Under the pieces are notes generated by a model, which had not been told where the DNA came from, did no database searches, and saw nothing but the letters and a program-made list of their open reading frames with translations. From Verrucomicrobia bacterium UBA1211 (lineage in GTDB: Bacteria > Verrucomicrobiota > Kiritimatiellia > RFP12 > UBA1067), in NCBI GenBank assembly GCA_002309585.1, contig DBXN01000060.1, positions 5,296 through 21,858 of the forward strand: DNA of 16,563 bases, written 5' to 3'. The position numbers and the translations under genes are program-made. Of the stretch, positions 14,501 to 16,563 are shown piece by piece; the first letter of the stretch is position 1, and each line of letters opens with the position of its first letter.

Positions 14501-16563
14501 ATGAGCAATCGATATGCATGGGTTTTGTCCGGATGTCTGTTCGCCGCGTTCGCCGCGCAGGCGGAGACGGTCCTTTTTAACGAGGCCTCGGTGAAACGGA
14601 TTCCGCTGGATGTGGCGATCCCGCCCGAGGCGATCTCGGACGGCGATCTCGCCGACCGCGAAATCTCCCTCTGGGTCTCCATGTCCAACCCCAAAGGCGG
14701 CTGGACCTGGGCGATCCCCACCCGCACCAACACCCTCTTCCTGACCGACGGCGAGAGGCAGTATCCCCTCCTGAACCCGACCAAACCGGAGTGGGGCGAC
14801 ACGGGCCCGTTGCAACCCGGTGCGGTGCGGGAACTGCGCTTTCCGATCCCGTCCGACGCCCGCGCCAAACCGCTCCGCCTGCGCTGTCCCTCCGGCGCGT
14901 TCCTCTGGGGTGGATCGTTGCCAGGCCCCCTCCAGGTTGAACTCTGGAAGGGTATCCGTTGTTCCCTCACGGCGTGGGTTGACGCCGCCAACCGCAACGC
15001 CTTCATCGACGCATCCCTGATCCCCGGCCCCGTCAGCGCCTACACCTTCACCCTCGCAGACGGAACCGTGCAACGTTCCGATTCCCCCTATTTCCGGAAA
15101 CGTCTCCCGGAAAACCCCGTCCCCTTCACGGTCGATGTCGAGGCCGTCACCAAGAAGGACGGCATCTTCCGGCAGACCGTCACCGTCACGCCCCACGCCC
15201 ATCCGCTCACGGCGCCGCTCCCCGTCGAGAAGATCCTCGTGGGACAGTGCGTCTATGGCGACAATCCCCGGTTCCGAGACGAGATCATCACCAACCGCCT
15301 CGCCAACCTGCTCATCGGCTGGAGCAAGGCGACCGACTACACCAACCTGCCCCCCGCCGTCGCCAAAGCCGCCGCCGACAACGATATCCACTTCATGACC
15401 ATCTACGGGTACGGTCCGCGCCGCGCGACCGACCTCTTGAAGGAGCGGCTGGGCGACCGTTACCTCTGGAATAACATCGGGGAGTTCGCCGGATACCTCT
15501 ATCAGGGATTAAACGAGGCGAAGGCCTGCAACGTCCGCCAGGGTGAGGATCTGGAGAGCGCCCGTAACCGTTTCATCAACCGTTTCATCCGGCGGCAGGT
15601 CATCCAGCAGCACCAGACCCACGACTTCATCTTCTCCACCTCCGGCTCGCCGCTGGGTACCTACGAGCTGCAGGGCGGCATGGACTTCATGTGCTGCGAA
15701 CTTTACGCCGTCGGCGCGCACAACCTCGCCTACGCGACCAGCGAGATGCGCGGTGCCGCCCGCAAATGGAAGCCCGAATACTGGGGCGGCTGGCTGGCGG
15801 AGGAGTGGCAGACCTTCCCTGTCCCCTACGGTTCGCGTCAGAAATTCGATCTCCTCAAGGCCGGCCTCTACCAGCAGTACCTGATGGGTACCTCGCTGAT
15901 CGTGCTGGAGTCCGGCGCGCAATCGACCCAGGCCCAGCAGTACACCGCCGAGGCGAAAAACATCAAGCAGGGCTATGACGATCCCGCCCCGACCGCCTAC
16001 CGGAAGACCGTCAAAGATTTCTTCGATTGGGTCCAGTCCCATCCGCGCGAAAAGGGCTCGCCAGAAACACCCACCGCCTTCGTCTTGGGCAACAACGATG
16101 CCTTCGTCGGTATGGACTTTCCCTCCTTCGCCGTCTGGGGCCAACACGAAAACGCCGCCACCAACACGAACTGGAAATACGACCGGCCGGAAAAGAGCTG
16201 GATCGCCATCCAGCGCCTCGCCTATCCCCTTCTGCCGGAATCGCTTAAGCCCTACCCCAACTCCTGGCTGGCCGGCTCACCCTTCGGGCAGACCGATGTC
16301 ATCAACATCGATGCCGAGGGCCGTCTCTCCGACCTGACCCGCTACAAGACCCTCATCTACGTGGGCTGGAACACCATGACGCCCTCCATCCTCCAGCTTC
16401 TGGCCGATTACGTCAGGCAAGGCGGGAACCTGCTGATCGGTGTCCCCCACTTCTCCACCCGGATCGACCGCGAACACGCCGCCTATACGGTGGCGGACCT
16501 GATCCACGGCGGCAACCTCTCGCCGCTGATACCCGTCAAAATCCGTGCCCGCAACGATACCGG
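14501..16563 (+). CDS. Large exported protein, putative glycoside hydrolase-like, 3' end cut by window
   Basis: At least 687 residues are encoded and the frame runs off the right edge. A signal peptide with likely cleavage after AAQA (residue 21) sends it out of the cytoplasm. Residues about 22-235 look like beta-sandwich domains. Residues about 240-510 have an alternating alpha/beta pattern like a TIM barrel, with acidic candidates E328 (NIGEFAG), E434/E435 (WLAEEWQ) and E470 (VLESG). Residues about 600-660 (YKTLIYVGWNTMTPS, LLADYVRQGGNLLIGVPHF) resemble the glutamine-amidotransferase-like domain found after the barrel in GH42-type enzymes. TAAGGAG lies 9 bases before the ATG. I cannot name a family or substrate; polysaccharide breakdown is an inference from architecture. 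LSGC at 9-12 looks like a lipobox but is too early in the signal. Confidence 0.72.
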   Translation, partial: MSNRYAWVLSGCLFAAFAAQAETVLFNEASVKRIPLDVAIPPEAISDGDLADREISLWVSMSNPKGGWTWAIPTRTNTLFLTDGERQYPLLNPTKPEWGDTGPLQPGAVRELRFPIPSDARAKPLRLRCPSGAFLWGGSLPGPLQVELWKGIRCSLTAWVDAANRNAFIDASLIPGPVSAYTFTLADGTVQRSDSPYFRKRLPENPVPFTVDVEAVTKKDGIFRQTVTVTPHAHPLTAPLPVEKILVGQCVYGDNPRFRDEIITNRLANLLIGWSKATDYTNLPPAVAKAAADNDIHFMTIYGYGPRRATDLLKERLGDRYLWNNIGEFAGYLYQGLNEAKACNVRQGEDLESARNRFINRFIRRQVIQQHQTHDFIFSTSGSPLGTYELQGGMDFMCCELYAVGAHNLAYATSEMRGAARKWKPEYWGGWLAEEWQTFPVPYGSRQKFDLLKAGLYQQYLMGTSLIVLESGAQSTQAQQYTAEAKNIKQGYDDPAPTAYRKTVKDFFDWVQSHPREKGSPETPTAFVLGNNDAFVGMDFPSFAVWGQHENAATNTNWKYDRPEKSWIAIQRLAYPLLPESLKPYPNSWLAGSPFGQTDVINIDAEGRLSDLTRYKTLIYVGWNTMTPSILQLLADYVRQGGNLLIGVPHFSTRIDREHAAYTVADLIHGGNLSPLIPVKIRARNDT

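Noticed and set aside
14112..14519. N-terminal extension of the cyclophilin frame up to 14519
   Set aside because: A signal peptide and strong ribosome binding site define the start at 14111. The extension is Arg/Cys-rich, unlike the family, and covers the promoter and repeat element.
14525..14536. Lipobox-like LSGC (residues 9-12) in the exported protein
   Set aside because: The cysteine comes after only about seven residues past the positive charge, and the hydrophobic run continues beyond it to a good AAQA cleavage site. A signal peptidase I cut is more likely.
1..16563. CRISPR arrays, tRNA or rRNA genes, transposases, retron or toxin-antitoxin loci
   Set aside because: I read both strands of the gene-free stretches for these. 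The only repeats are short tandem arrays and inverted repeats without CRISPR spacing, and no gene product resembles a transposase, reverse transcriptase or toxin.

Overview
This is a 16.6-kb, GC-rich piece of a bacterial chromosome. Ten genes are packed on the minus strand and the 5' part of one secreted-protein gene lies on the plus strand at the right edge. There are no rRNA or tRNA genes, insertion sequences, phage genes or CRISPR arrays that I can see. The bias to C/G at third codon positions, the Bacteroidetes/PVC-like topoisomerase IV pair, a YdjY-like secreted protein, the AmmeMemoRadiSam fusion and a large exported hydrolase-like protein suggest the Kiritimatiellota/Verrucomicrobia/Lentisphaerae part of the PVC group. 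This placement is an inference from gene content, with low to moderate confidence.

Layout, following minus-strand transcription from right to left. A periplasmic cyclophilin (13515-14111) has its own AT-rich promoter and ends in a clear rho-independent terminator. Then come parE (11585-13414) and parC (9487-11592), a YdjY-like exported protein (8093-9475), a thiamine pyrophosphokinase (7444-8082), a Memo-AMMECR1 fusion (5966-7447), a small membrane protein with a PH-like tail (5302-5988) and a membrane-associated family-2 glycosyltransferase (4275-5294). After a 59-bp gap come pilT (3055-4215) and a PilB/GspE ATPase (1601-3058). A 107-bp repeat-filled gap separates these from the PilC/GspF inner-membrane platform protein (267-1493). 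From parE to the glycosyltransferase, genes overlap or are 7-11 bp apart, and several starts overlap the preceding stop, so they look co-transcribed and partly translationally coupled.

The pilT-pilB-pilC trio supplies the motor and platform of a type IV pilus or type II secretion machine. Pilins, secretin and alignment proteins are not in the window. The parE-parC pair makes a topoisomerase IV. The other operon members have no obvious shared pathway with it.

The most unusual content is between genes. Two distant intergenic regions (121-216 and 14344-14468) share AAAACAAC/GTTGTTTT words arranged as nested inverted repeats around 8-bp GC-rich hairpins. Three short arrays of about three 8-bp units (1500-1523, 1572-1595, 13471-13494) sit only in intergenic DNA. 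Among the proteins, the topoisomerase IV has non-standard residues at three of the four classical quinolone-contact positions and a possible sliding-clamp-binding motif in its ParC N-terminal tail.
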